From positions 1 through 64,000 of the forward strand of contig JAJDZD010000055.1 of the NCBI GenBank assembly GCA_022824865.1: 64,000 nt of DNA. Reading direction: 5' to 3'. The position numbers and the translations under genes are program-made. The stretch's first letter is position 1. Every line of letters begins with the position of its first letter. This DNA is from Chloroflexota bacterium. Its GTDB lineage: Bacteria; Chloroflexota; UBA11872. The notes beneath the pieces were generated by a model that saw only the letters and a program-made list of their open reading frames with translations, did no database searches and had not been told where the DNA came from. Shown here in pieces: positions 43,783-52,545 of the stretch.

Positions 43783-43900
43783 TTCCACTCCTAGGCGGCG
43801 GGCTACGCGCCCTCGCGCTCGCCGACTCCGCGCATCCAGCAGGATCAGGAATGACGCATCTATCCCGGATTCGCCGCCGGCTCTCGCCGAGGCGGGCCCG

Positions 43901-43906
43901 TAGGAT
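43901..43906 (+). promoter_or_regulatory. -10 element with leaderless spacing (HIT gene)
   Basis: TAGGAT ends exactly 6 nt before the ATG at 43913, the same spacing as for vapB and the SIMPL gene. No clear -35 is seen. Predicts a transcript starting at the start codon. Confidence 0.5.
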
Positions 43907-43912
43907 TCGGGG

Positions 43913-44371
43913 ATGAGCTATTTCGAGTTGCCGGAGCCTCGGCGGGGGCGGTGTCCGTTTTGCGACAACGTGGCCGGTCGTGAGACGGAAGGGGGCGTTG
44001 GTTGCGCGGTGGTGCTGGAAACTGATTTGACGCTGACCTTTGTGGAGCCAAGACGTAAGCACCCGGGGCGGCTGCTGGTTATCAGCAAGCGGCACGCGCC
44101 GACGCTGCTTGACCTTACGGACGAGGAAGCAGCGGCGATCATGCGGGACACGCGGCGCGCGGCGCTGGCCGTGACCAGGGCCTTCGAGCCGGACGGCCTG
44201 ACCATCTACCAGAACAACGGCGTCGGGGCCGGTCACGAGATTCCCCACGTCCACATGCACGTCGTCCCTCGCTATCACGACGATGCTGGCGCGAATCCGC
44301 GGAAGGGTTCCGTGATCCCCTACGAGGAGCGCGCCGAGGTCGCGGCCCGCATCAAGCTGTTTATCGAGTAG
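43913..44371 (+). CDS. HIT-family (histidine triad) protein
   Basis: 152 residues. The nucleotide-binding histidine triad is intact: GHEIPHVHMHVVPRYH (H-x-H-x-H). Upstream are CPFCDNVAG, a likely zinc Cys pair, and LLVISKRHAPTLLDL, the usual 'L.I.KRH...L.DL' block. HIT proteins hydrolyse or transfer nucleotidyl groups. ATG directly follows a TAGGAT box by 6 nt. Upstream of the first of the two tandem enolase-family genes. Confidence 0.9.
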   Translation: MSYFELPEPRRGRCPFCDNVAGRETEGGVGCAVVLETDLTLTFVEPRRKHPGRLLVISKRHAPTLLDLTDEEAAAIMRDTRRAALAVTRAFEPDGLTIYQNNGVGAGHEIPHVHMHVVPRYHDDAGANPRKGSVIPYEERAEVAARIKLFIE

Positions 44372-44429
44372 GCAGGGCCGCTGGCTGGCACCATGACGCG
44401 TGTTGTCCGCTCTCGTGCCAGGCGCTGCC

Positions 44430-45581
44430 ATGAAGATTGCCGACATCCAGTTCTATTCCTTCAACCCGGGCCGTCGGAACCTGGAGGTGGTGCGGGTCGA
44501 ATCGGACAACGGGTACTACGGCTGGGGCGAGGTGGGCCTGACCTCGCGGAACCTGGCGGTGGGCGGGGCCATTGCGCACTTTCGGGATTTCCTGATCGGC
44601 CAGGATCCGCGCCGCATCGGGCGTATCTGGCAGGAGACGTACCGCAGCCAGTACTTCGAAGGCGGACGGGTGCTGACCTCGGCCATGGCGGCCATCGACA
44701 TCGCGCTGCACGACCTGGTGGCCAAGAGCCTGGGGGTGCCCGTCTACCAACTGCTGGGCGGCAAGCAGCGGGACTTCGTGCCCTGCTTCGTCACCACGAA
44801 CGCCCGCAACCAGGACGACCTGGTCGAGGAGGTGAAGGGCCTGGTGGCAGACGGCTGGGAGTGCATCCGCACGCTGGTCTGGGGCCTGTGGGAGACCGAG
44901 GGGCAGGTCTTTTCGCCGCGCGAGTCGGTGGCCATTACCGCCGAGTGGCACACGGCGGTGCGCGAGGCGGTGGGGCCAGGTCCCGTGATCGGGCCGGACT
45001 ACCACCACCGGCTGAGCGTGGCGGAAGCGGCCTCGTATTGCCAGCGCATGCCGCCGGGGACCATCGATTTCCTGGAAGAGCCGATCCGCGACGAGACGCC
45101 GGCGGCTTACGCCACCCTGCGCTCCATGACCGACGTGCCCTTCGCGATCGGCGAGGAGTTTTCCAGCAAGTGGCAATTCGCGCCGTACATCGAGCAGGGC
45201 CTGACCAACTTCGCCCGCCTGGACGTTTGCAACGTAGGCGGATTTACGGAGGCCATGAAGGTGGCGGGCTGGTGCGAGACGCACTACATCGACCTGATGC
45301 CGCACAACCCGCTGGGCCCGGTCTGCACGGCGGCCAGCGTGCACCTGGGCGCGGCGGTGCCGAACTGGGCCTGGCTGGAGGACCGGACCGTTGACCTGGG
45401 CCGGCTCTATTCCGACGAGATCTTCCCCGTGCAACCCAAGCTGGACGGCACCTGGTACCCGGTGCCGGACGGCCCGGGCCTGGGCGTGGAGATCGACCTG
45501 GACGTGATCAAGGAGATTCCCTCCCGCCAGACCGAAACCCCGCATACGGTCCGACCGGACGGGTCGGTGACGAACTTCTGA
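44430..45581 (+). CDS. Enolase-superfamily dehydratase-like protein, tandem copy 1
   Basis: 383 residues. MKIADIQFYSFNPGRRNLEVV start, capping domain ending LGGKQRDFVPCFV, and barrel residues GPDYHHRLSVAEAASYC, DFLEEPIRDE and AIGEEFSSKW supplying Asp and Glu metal ligands, as in the galactonate/mandelate racemase-type group. C-terminal GLGVEIDLDVIKEIPS. About 58 nt after the HIT stop. Very close to the gene at 45914, from which it is separated only by a small DUF2283 gene, so the pair arose by duplication. Confidence 0.9.
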   Translation: MKIADIQFYSFNPGRRNLEVVRVESDNGYYGWGEVGLTSRNLAVGGAIAHFRDFLIGQDPRRIGRIWQETYRSQYFEGGRVLTSAMAAIDIALHDLVAKSLGVPVYQLLGGKQRDFVPCFVTTNARNQDDLVEEVKGLVADGWECIRTLVWGLWETEGQVFSPRESVAITAEWHTAVREAVGPGPVIGPDYHHRLSVAEAASYCQRMPPGTIDFLEEPIRDETPAAYATLRSMTDVPFAIGEEFSSKWQFAPYIEQGLTNFARLDVCNVGGFTEAMKVAGWCETHYIDLMPHNPLGPVCTAASVHLGAAVPNWAWLEDRTVDLGRLYSDEIFPVQPKLDGTWYPVPDGPGLGVEIDLDVIKEIPSRQTETPHTVRPDGSVTNF

Positions 45582-45642
45582 GGTAGCGCGCTACCGTGTG
45601 CTGGACATCCCGCAGTTCCAGGTATCTCGGAGGCCTACATAC

Positions 45643-45840
45643 GTGAAAGTGACTTATGACCCACGGACGGACACCGTGGTCATCAGCCTGCGCGAGTCCG
45701 CCATCGAGGAAAGCGACGAGGTTCGACCGGGGGTGATTGTGGACTTTGATTCGGCCGGTGAGGTGGTGCGCTTTGAGGTGCTTGAGGCGTCGCGCGTCGT
45801 TGAGAATCCGCGCGAGATGCGGTTCGTGATTGCCGAGTAG
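45643..45840 (+). CDS. DUF2283 domain-containing protein
   Basis: 65 residues. Matches DUF2283: MKVTYDPRTDTVVISLRESAI, EVRPGVIVDFDSAGEVVRFEVLEASR and NPREM near the end. These small proteins often sit next to toxin-antitoxin or regulatory genes; function unknown. GTG at 45643 with CGGAGG about 9 nt upstream. Wedged between the two tandem enolase-family copies. Confidence 0.8.
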   Translation: MKVTYDPRTDTVVISLRESAIEESDEVRPGVIVDFDSAGEVVRFEVLEASRVVENPREMRFVIAE

Positions 45841-45913
45841 CCACTGGGGCTCCAAGTCGCGGCGTTGGCTGGCACCATGAGGCGTGCCGTTCGCTCCCGA
45901 GGCAGGCGCCGTT

Positions 45914-47068
45914 ATGAAAATCGCCGACATCCAGTTTCATGCCTTCAACCCGGGCTTCCGCAACGTGCAGACCGTGCGGATCGAGTCCGACAACGGCTTC
46001 TACGGCTGGGGCGAGGCCGGCCTGAGCACCCGCGACCTGGCGGTGGGCGGGGCGGTGTCGCACTTTCGGGATTTCCTGATCGGCCAGGACCCGCGGCGGA
46101 TCGGGCGCATCTGGCAGGAGGTGTATCGCAGCCAGTATTTCGAGGGCGGGCGCGTGCTGACCTCCGCGATGTCGGCCATCGACATTGCCCTGCACGACCT
46201 GGTAGCCAAGAGCCTGGGGGTGCCCGTCTACCAGCTGTTGGGCGGTAAGCAGCGGGACTTCGTGCCCTGCTTCGTCACCACCCGATCAAGCGACCTGGAC
46301 GAGCTGATCGCGGAGGTGAAGGGCCTGGTGGCGGATGGCTGGGAGTGCATCCGCACCTCCATGTATGGCCCGGGGATCAGCGACGGCAGCAACCGATTCG
46401 AGCCGCGCGAGTCGGTGGCCGTGACCGCCGAGTGGCACACGGCACTGCGCGAGGCCGTGGGATCCGGGCCGGTGCTGGGTCCCGACTATCACCACCGGCT
46501 GAGCGTGGCCGAGGCGGCCTCCTACTGCCAGCGCATGCCGCCGGGCACGATCGATTTCCTGGAAGAGCCGATCCGCGACGAGAGTCCCAACGCCTACGCC
46601 ACGTTACGCACGATGACCGACGTGCCGTTTGCGATCGGCGAGGAGTTTTCCAGCAAATGGCAGTTCGCGCCCTATATCGAACAGGGCCTGACGAACTTTG
46701 CGCGGGTGGACATCTGCAACGTTGGCGGGTTCACGGAGGCGATGAAGGTGGCCGGCTGGTGCGAGGTCCATTACATCGACCTGATGCCGCATAACCCGCT
46801 GGGCCCGGTTTGTACGGCGGCGAGCGTGCACATGGGCGCGGCGGTGCCCAACTGGGCCTGGCTGGAAGACCGCGGACCGGACTTGGGCCGGCTGTATTCC
46901 GATGAGCTATTCCCGCTTCAGCACAAGCTGGACGGCGTCTGGTACCCGGTGCCGGATGGCCCAGGCCTGGGCGTGGAAATCGACCTGGATGTTGTGAAGG
47001 AACTCCCGGTCAGCCACTGGGAGTCTCCGCACCTGACCCGCCCTGACGGGTCGGTGACGAACTGGTAG
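45914..47068 (+). CDS. Enolase-superfamily dehydratase-like protein, tandem copy 2
   Basis: 384 residues, near-collinear with the protein at 44430 (MKIADIQFHAFNPGFRNVQTV; GPDYHHRLSVAEAASYC; DFLEEPIRDE; AIGEEFSSKW). All predicted metal ligands are kept, so both are probably active; the loop after VADGWECIRTS differs most between copies (MYGPGISDGSNRFEP here), a likely specificity change. Similar sequence before the start (tggctggcaccatga) is shared with copy 1. Confidence 0.9.
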   Translation: MKIADIQFHAFNPGFRNVQTVRIESDNGFYGWGEAGLSTRDLAVGGAVSHFRDFLIGQDPRRIGRIWQEVYRSQYFEGGRVLTSAMSAIDIALHDLVAKSLGVPVYQLLGGKQRDFVPCFVTTRSSDLDELIAEVKGLVADGWECIRTSMYGPGISDGSNRFEPRESVAVTAEWHTALREAVGSGPVLGPDYHHRLSVAEAASYCQRMPPGTIDFLEEPIRDESPNAYATLRTMTDVPFAIGEEFSSKWQFAPYIEQGLTNFARVDICNVGGFTEAMKVAGWCEVHYIDLMPHNPLGPVCTAASVHMGAAVPNWAWLEDRGPDLGRLYSDELFPLQHKLDGVWYPVPDGPGLGVEIDLDVVKELPVSHWESPHLTRPDGSVTNW

Positions 47069-47113
47069 CGGGGGACTGACTATGGTGTCCTGCGCGTCAG
47101 CGGCGCTCGCGAG

Positions 47114-48862
47114 ATGACGCGCAGGATCCCGGCCGGGGCTCGCCTGCTTGCGGGCTACATGGTCAAGCGCTGGCGGATGTACGCGCTGCTGTGGGCGATC
47201 TCCACGGCCGGCGTGGCGGTGCAAACGGTGATTCCCTTCATGGTCCGCGGCCTGCTGGACGATGCGCTGCCGGCCCGCGAAATCGGGCTTGTCGTGGTCC
47301 TGGTGCTGGCCATCGGCTGCGCGTACGGCTTCCATCGTTTCACCGTCATCGCCAACCGGATTGGCCGCGAGCGCGGGCTGGTGCGCACCAACCAGGACCT
47401 GCGCACGGACATCTTCGCCCGGATGCTTCGCCGCGACGGGCGGTTCTTCGATAAGCAGACCAGCGGAGAACTGACCGACCGGCTAATTCGAGATACGCAG
47501 GCGGCGAGTCACTGGGCTCAGCACCTGGTCATGAAGGGGTTCCTGGGAACGATCGAGCTTGGCGGTCCCCTGATCGCGGCGTTCATCCTGAACTGGCGGA
47601 TGGCGGCGGCGATGCTGGTGCTGGCGCCGGTCCTGCTGCTGATCCGGCGATTCATCACACCGCGCGAGCAGGCCGCGCTGCAAACCGAACGCCAGCTCTC
47701 GGGGGACGTGCGCTCGTTCGCGCAGGAAGCCATCGCGGGCCGCCGTTTCATCCGGGCTTCCCACACCCATGCCAGCGCCCAGGCTCGCTTGCGCGAACTC
47801 AATCAGCGGCTGCTGACCGAGGGCTCGTACCGCGTCACCACGCTGGCCAGCTACCAGGACAACATGTGGATGACGGCGCGCGGCCTGGGCCTGCTGCTGG
47901 TGTTTGCCGTGGGCATTGCCGAAACCGCCAGCGGGCGCACCACGCCGGGCACGCTGGCCGCCTTTGTGCTGACGGCCATGCTCTTCTACTCCGCGTTGGG
48001 TTTCATGCTGGACTACTACACGATGCTGCACCGGCTGCTGGCGCCCTGGCGACGGGTGGCGCCTCTGCTGGAGGACCCGCCGGACGCTTCGGCGGACAGC
48101 CGTCGGACGGTGGCAGCCGGGCCTCCGGGCGTGACGTTCAGCGACGTCTCATTTGCCTACACCGATGACCGTGAGGCGCCGCTGCAAGACGTGAGCTTCG
48201 AGGTCGCATCCGGCGAGTTCTTGGCCGTGGTCGGTCCCACGGGGTCAGGCAAGACTACGGTGGCGGATCTGCTGATGCGCTTCTATAAACCGCGGTCGGG
48301 CACGGTGTCCGTGAACGACCTGGACGTGTCGGAGTTGCCCGCGCACGAACTTCGACGCGTGGTTGGCATCGTCCCGCAGGACACCGCCCTGTTGAACGAG
48401 AGCATCCGCGAGAACCTGCAGATTGCCGCGCCGGAGGCGGACGAGACTGAACTGATCGAGGCCATGCGTGCCGCCGAGCTCCATGACTTCGCGGCCTCGC
48501 TGCCGGACGGCTACGACACGGTGATCGGCGACCGTGGGGTTCGACTCAGCGGCGGGCAGCGTCAGCGCCTGGCCATCGCGCGGGTGCTGCTGCAGGATCC
48601 GCCGCTCCTGATCCTGGACGAAGCGACGTCCTCACTGGACAGCCTGACTGAACGGCGCATCCAGGCCGCGCTAGATCGGGCCAGCCAGGGTCGCACGGTC
48701 ATCGCGATCGCCCACCGGCTGGCGACCATCATCAACGCCGACCGGGTGCTGGTGCTGGACGGAGGCCGCATTGTCGACCAGGGCACGGTGGCCGAACTCA
48801 GGGGGCGGGACGGCTTGTTCCGGGCGATGTATGACACGCAGTTCGCGGCGGCGGAGGCCTAG
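47114..48862 (+). CDS. ABC exporter subunit with fused membrane and ATPase domains, half 1
   Basis: 582 residues. About six membrane helices in the first 330 residues (type I exporter fold), then a complete ATPase: Walker A VVGPTGSGKTTVADLL, signature LSGGQRQRLAIARVLL, Walker B LLILDEATSSLDS, and the switch IAHRLATI with His. It lies one base before the second half and is very likely its heterodimer partner. Exporters of this type move lipids, drugs, peptides or metabolites; the cargo is unknown. Confidence 0.92.
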   Translation: MTRRIPAGARLLAGYMVKRWRMYALLWAISTAGVAVQTVIPFMVRGLLDDALPAREIGLVVVLVLAIGCAYGFHRFTVIANRIGRERGLVRTNQDLRTDIFARMLRRDGRFFDKQTSGELTDRLIRDTQAASHWAQHLVMKGFLGTIELGGPLIAAFILNWRMAAAMLVLAPVLLLIRRFITPREQAALQTERQLSGDVRSFAQEAIAGRRFIRASHTHASAQARLRELNQRLLTEGSYRVTTLASYQDNMWMTARGLGLLLVFAVGIAETASGRTTPGTLAAFVLTAMLFYSALGFMLDYYTMLHRLLAPWRRVAPLLEDPPDASADSRRTVAAGPPGVTFSDVSFAYTDDREAPLQDVSFEVASGEFLAVVGPTGSGKTTVADLLMRFYKPRSGTVSVNDLDVSELPAHELRRVVGIVPQDTALLNESIRENLQIAAPEADETELIEAMRAAELHDFAASLPDGYDTVIGDRGVRLSGGQRQRLAIARVLLQDPPLLILDEATSSLDSLTERRIQAALDRASQGRTVIAIAHRLATIINADRVLVLDGGRIVDQGTVAELRGRDGLFRAMYDTQFAAAEA

Positions 48863-48863
48863 C

Positions 48864-50639
48864 ATGCCGGCCGGGAAGCCAAGGGAGCAGGCCGGTGACG
48901 GCGGCTGGCGCGAACTGCGACAGGCGCTGGCCGCCGCGCCGCCGAAGCGCTCGACGATTGCCGTCACCGTACTCCTCGCCTCGCTGACCATCGTGTTTGC
49001 GGTGGCCGGCGCCCTGGCCCTGCGCGAACTCGTGAGCGAGGGCGTCTACCTTGGATTCCCCGACGCGCTCGGAGCACTCATCCTGACCGCGGCTGGCCCG
49101 ACGCTATCGGTCGGCATCGGCTGGGTGCTGGCTGCCCGCGCGGAACGGCTGGGCTTTCGAGCGAGCGCGCGGCTGACGGAGCGGGTCTTCGCCCACGTCC
49201 AGCGCGTGCGGATGGACGTCCTTGACGGCATGCGTTCCGGCGAGTTGACCGCGCGGGCGATCGATGATCCGAGCGAACTGGCCTGGCAAGCGCGCTGGGG
49301 CGCGGGCGCCGGCCTCTTCGCTCTTGCTTATGGGCTGGCCACGATCATTACCGCGGCCATCATCAATTGGCGCCTGCTGGGGCTCGTCGTGGTCATTGCG
49401 CCGCTCTACTTCATGCTCACCCGGCGGTTCGGTTATGGGCTGCGCCGCCTGGCCGCGTACGACCGGTTGGTTTCGCAATCCGACCTGGCGGCGTTCGCGC
49501 AGGAACGACTGGGCGCGTCGCGCCTGGTGCAGGCGAGCCGGGCCGAGGACCGCGAAACCGCGCGATTCTCGGACCTGGCCGAGCGGCTGAGCCGCGACCA
49601 CCTGCGCGAGTTCCTGGCCGGCCGCACGTCGGGCGACGTCGGCATCGCGCTCGCCTGGCTGACGGCGCCAATCCTGGTGTTCGGTTTAGGCAGCATCGAA
49701 TACCTCAACGGACGGCTGACGACAGGCGACATTGCCGCGTTGATCAGCGTGCTCATGGCCCTGGTCAAGATCTCGATGACGGCCAGCGTCTACTGGTTTG
49801 AGTTGGCGCCAATCTTTGCGGCGGCACGCCGGCTCAACGAGACGCTGAGACTTCCAACCGAGGATGACTCCGTGACTGCGCATCATGACCTGGCGCATCC
49901 GCCCGCGCTGGCGTTCAGCGGCGTCGCGTTCCGCCACCGTTCGACCGATGTGCAGCCGCTGGCTGAATTCAGTCTCGAAGCGGGGGCTGGACGGGTCACC
50001 GCGCTGGTTGGCGAGAGCGGCTCGGGCAAGTCGACCGCAGCTGAACTGATCGCGCGGTTCTTTGATGTGGACGCGGGCCACATCGATCTCGACGGCCACT
50101 CGATTCAGTCGCTGCGCCGCGACCAGGTCCGGCGGTCAATCGCGTTGGTTGCGCAGGATCCCTTCTTCTTCAGCGCGAGCATCCGAGCGAACCTGACCTT
50201 TGGACTGGCCGACATCGACGACCGCGACCTTGAGCGCGTGTGCCGGATCGCGCGGATTCACGACTTCATTCTGTCGCTGCCCGAGGGCTACGACACGGAG
50301 ATCGGCGAGCGGGCCTCGCACCTTTCGGGCGGCGAGCGCCAGCGCCTGGCAATCGCCCGCGCCCTGCTCACCGATCCCGACGTCCTGATCCTGGACGAGG
50401 CGACCTCCGCCCTGGACTCGGTCACCGAACGCGAGGTCTACGATGGCGTGCTGGCGGATTCGGGCAGTCGAACGGTGCTGGTTATCGCCCACCGCCTATC
50501 GACCGTGCGCAACGCCGACCGCATATTCGTGCTTGAAGACGGGCGCGTAGCCGAAACCGGGACGCACGGCCAACTGATGGCAGCCGACGGTCCGTACCAG
50601 CGCCTCTACGCCGCCCAGGCGACTCCGGGGCAGGCCTAG
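48864..50639 (+). CDS. ABC exporter subunit with fused membrane and ATPase domains, half 2
   Basis: 591 residues. Membrane domain with helices at IAVTVLLASLTIVFAVAGALA, LILTAAGPTLSVGIGWVLA and LFALAYGLATIITAAIINWR, followed by an ATPase domain: Walker A LVGESGSGKSTAAELI, signature LSGGERQRLAIARALL, Walker B VLILDEATSALDS. Unlike many heterodimeric exporters, both halves keep canonical catalytic Glu residues, so neither site looks degenerate. ATG at 48864, one nt after the previous stop. Confidence 0.92.
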   Translation: MPAGKPREQAGDGGWRELRQALAAAPPKRSTIAVTVLLASLTIVFAVAGALALRELVSEGVYLGFPDALGALILTAAGPTLSVGIGWVLAARAERLGFRASARLTERVFAHVQRVRMDVLDGMRSGELTARAIDDPSELAWQARWGAGAGLFALAYGLATIITAAIINWRLLGLVVVIAPLYFMLTRRFGYGLRRLAAYDRLVSQSDLAAFAQERLGASRLVQASRAEDRETARFSDLAERLSRDHLREFLAGRTSGDVGIALAWLTAPILVFGLGSIEYLNGRLTTGDIAALISVLMALVKISMTASVYWFELAPIFAAARRLNETLRLPTEDDSVTAHHDLAHPPALAFSGVAFRHRSTDVQPLAEFSLEAGAGRVTALVGESGSGKSTAAELIARFFDVDAGHIDLDGHSIQSLRRDQVRRSIALVAQDPFFFSASIRANLTFGLADIDDRDLERVCRIARIHDFILSLPEGYDTEIGERASHLSGGERQRLAIARALLTDPDVLILDEATSALDSVTEREVYDGVLADSGSRTVLVIAHRLSTVRNADRIFVLEDGRVAETGTHGQLMAADGPYQRLYAAQATPGQA

Positions 50640-50661
50640 GATTGCTTCGGAGCGTGTGTCG

Positions 50662-51699
50662 TTAGGCCGGCCGCGGTGCCGGTGCCGCCATGAGGTGGGG
50701 GCCGTTGGTGGCGGAGGATTGGCGGGCGAGGTCGTAGACGCCGTCCTGGAGTTCCAGGATGTCGACAGCCTGGCGTAGGGGGATGGGCGGCGGGTCGCCG
50801 TTTTCCAGGGCTTGGATGGAGCGGCCCATGATGCTGGCCATCATGTCGGAGCGCGGCGTCTCGTCGTAGACCCGGACGCCCTGGCTGGTATGCACCTGCA
50901 CCTGGCCGACGAGGTCGGCGGTGTACTGGCCGAGGATGATCGCGTTGGTGCCCACGGCGCGGATGACGTATTCGCCGGAATGGTCGCCCAGCGGATAGGC
51001 GTAGCTGCATTCCACCAGGCCGGTACTGCCGTCGGCGGCCCGGAACAGGCCGGCGGCGTAGTCGTCGAACGGGCGCTGGAACATGGCGTTGGAGATGACG
51101 CCGGCCACGGCTTTCACCGGCTGACCGCCCATGGCGTCCAGCATGATGTCGATGCCGTGCTGGCACTCCACCGCCCAGCAGCCGCCGCCCGAGATCGACG
51201 GGTCGTTGTGCCAGGCGGAGGGCATGTTGTCGTAGCGGGTTGGCGTGGAGGTGCTGAGGCGGCTGTGGAAGTGGGCCAGGTCGCCGAGCGTGCCGTCGGC
51301 AATCGACCGGCCGATCACGCCGAACACCTTGAGCTCGCGGGTGGGCAGGGTGAGCGCGCCCCAAAGGCCGGCGGCCTCGGCGGCTTCGACGGCGGGTCGC
51401 AGCCGGTCGGCGCAGTCCGCCCAGGGCTTGTCGAACAGGCAGGGCACGCCGGCGTCGACGCAGGCCTGCAGGTAGTCGGGAGCCAGGGTGTGGCGGCCGG
51501 AGACCAGGGCCACGTCGGGTCGCACGGCTTCCAGGCACTCGGCTGCGGTGTCGAAGACGGGGCAACCGAAGGTCTCGGCCATCGTGTTGCGCTCCGACTC
51601 CAGCGGGTCGAACGCGCCGGCGAGTTCGTGCCCAAGCTGGACGGCGGTGCGGCCCATCCCGAATCCGTGATGACTGTAGGAGAGAACGACGGCGCGCAT
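50662..51699 (-). CDS. Gfo/Idh/MocA-family oxidoreductase
   Basis: 345 residues. Diverged N-terminus (MRAVVLSYSHHGFGMGRTAVQL) without the plain GxGGIA loop; conserved lysine in PCLFDKPWADC and VSGRHTLAPDYLQACV before it; second domain with WAVECQHGIDIMLDAMGG. GGAG sits 7-8 nt before the ATG at 51699. The altered nucleotide loop suggests a different or reduced cofactor grip. It is transcribed away from the NYN gene. Confidence 0.83.
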   Translation of the reverse strand: MRAVVLSYSHHGFGMGRTAVQLGHELAGAFDPLESERNTMAETFGCPVFDTAAECLEAVRPDVALVSGRHTLAPDYLQACVDAGVPCLFDKPWADCADRLRPAVEAAEAAGLWGALTLPTRELKVFGVIGRSIADGTLGDLAHFHSRLSTSTPTRYDNMPSAWHNDPSISGGGCWAVECQHGIDIMLDAMGGQPVKAVAGVISNAMFQRPFDDYAAGLFRAADGSTGLVECSYAYPLGDHSGEYVIRAVGTNAIILGQYTADLVGQVQVHTSQGVRVYDETPRSDMMASIMGRSIQALENGDPPPIPLRQAVDILELQDGVYDLARQSSATNGPHLMAAPAPRPA

Positions 51700-51805
51700 G
51701 CGGGTGACTCCGGTCTGCCGATTTGCGCGTGAGTTTACGGGGCGGCCGACTGGACTTTCCTCAGTTGCTAGGGGAGCCACCGTACGCCCTTAGGTTCGGG
51801 GCTTG

Positions 51806-51811
51806 TATAAT
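51806..51811 (+). promoter_or_regulatory. -10 element for NYN-domain gene
   Basis: Perfect TATAAT (cttgtataatgc). No clear -35 at 16-18 nt upstream. If used, the transcript begins near 51818 and carries about 70 nt of leader containing two hairpins before the NYN start codon. Confidence 0.5.
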
Positions 51812-51826
51812 GCAGCCACTGATCCC

Positions 51827-51882
51827 CCCAGCTGTTTCGATGGCTGGGATGGGGCCACCTCCGGGTGGCCCCTGAAATTTTT
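51827..51882 (+). terminator. Terminator-like leader in front of NYN-domain gene
   Basis: First stem CCCAGC/GCTGGG (51827-51832 with 51843-51848). Second, a 9-bp stem GGGGCCACC/GGTGGCCCC (51851-51859 with 51864-51872) with a TCCG loop, then tgaaaTTTTT. This is a complete intrinsic-terminator shape between the promoter and the start codon at 51889. The C-run at 51824-51829 could pair with the G-run at 51851-51854 in place of the terminator stem. Suggests attenuation or a short RNA product. Confidence 0.6.
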
Positions 51883-51888
51883 AACGGC

Positions 51889-52530
51889 ATGGCTCTGCGC
51901 ACCAACGTCTACGTGGACGGGTTCAATCTCTACTACGGCGCGCTGCGCAGGACTCCTTACCGCTGGCTTGATTTGCGCGAGCTTTGTGTGGGCCTTCTTG
52001 GATCGGCCCATGCGCTGCACCGCATCCGCTATTTCACGGCCGACGTCAAGCCTTCGCCGACCGATCGACACAAGGACATACGCCAACAGACGTACCAGCG
52101 TGCACTGCGCACGCTTCCCGGGGTCGAGATTCACAAGGGGAGGTTCGTTCGCAACCGCCACTGGATGCCGCTGACTAATCCGCTAGCTGGAATTCTCGAG
52201 CGAATACGTGTAGAGCGTGTCGAGGAGAAAGGCTCCGACGTCAACCTTGCGACCTACCTTGTGCTCGACGCCGCGCAGCGGGACTTTCAGGCCGCCTTCG
52301 TGCTATCGAATGACACCGATCTGGTAGAGCCTATTCGCCTCGTGCGTCAAACCTTCAGCCTCCCCGTGCATGTAGTGAGCCCCCACCGGGTGCGCAGCCG
52401 GCGGATGCAGGCGGCTGCAACGTCCTACGCGCTGCTTGATCACACGCAGTTACCGAACTGCCAATTCCCCACAGGACTCACTGATAGTGTCGGTCCGTTC
52501 CACAAACCGCCGGAGTGGGACTGGACTTAG
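51889..52530 (+). CDS. NYN-domain (PIN-like) putative RNase
   Basis: 213 residues. Starts [16 protein letters not shown] (first Asp), has [18 protein letters not shown] with KGSDV and later [17 protein letters not shown] (Asp cluster), the hallmarks of NYN/LabA-like PIN-fold nucleases. The ATG at 51889 is 7 nt past the leader's T-run. No Shine-Dalgarno is obvious between them. No partner protein is adjacent; the leader hairpins could be its target, which is speculation. Confidence 0.85.
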   Translation: MALRTNVYVDGFNLYYGALRRTPYRWLDLRELCVGLLGSAHALHRIRYFTADVKPSPTDRHKDIRQQTYQRALRTLPGVEIHKGRFVRNRHWMPLTNPLAGILERIRVERVEEKGSDVNLATYLVLDAAQRDFQAAFVLSNDTDLVEPIRLVRQTFSLPVHVVSPHRVRSRRMQAAATSYALLDHTQLPNCQFPTGLTDSVGPFHKPPEWDWT

Positions 52531-52545
52531 GGCGCGGCGCCTTCC

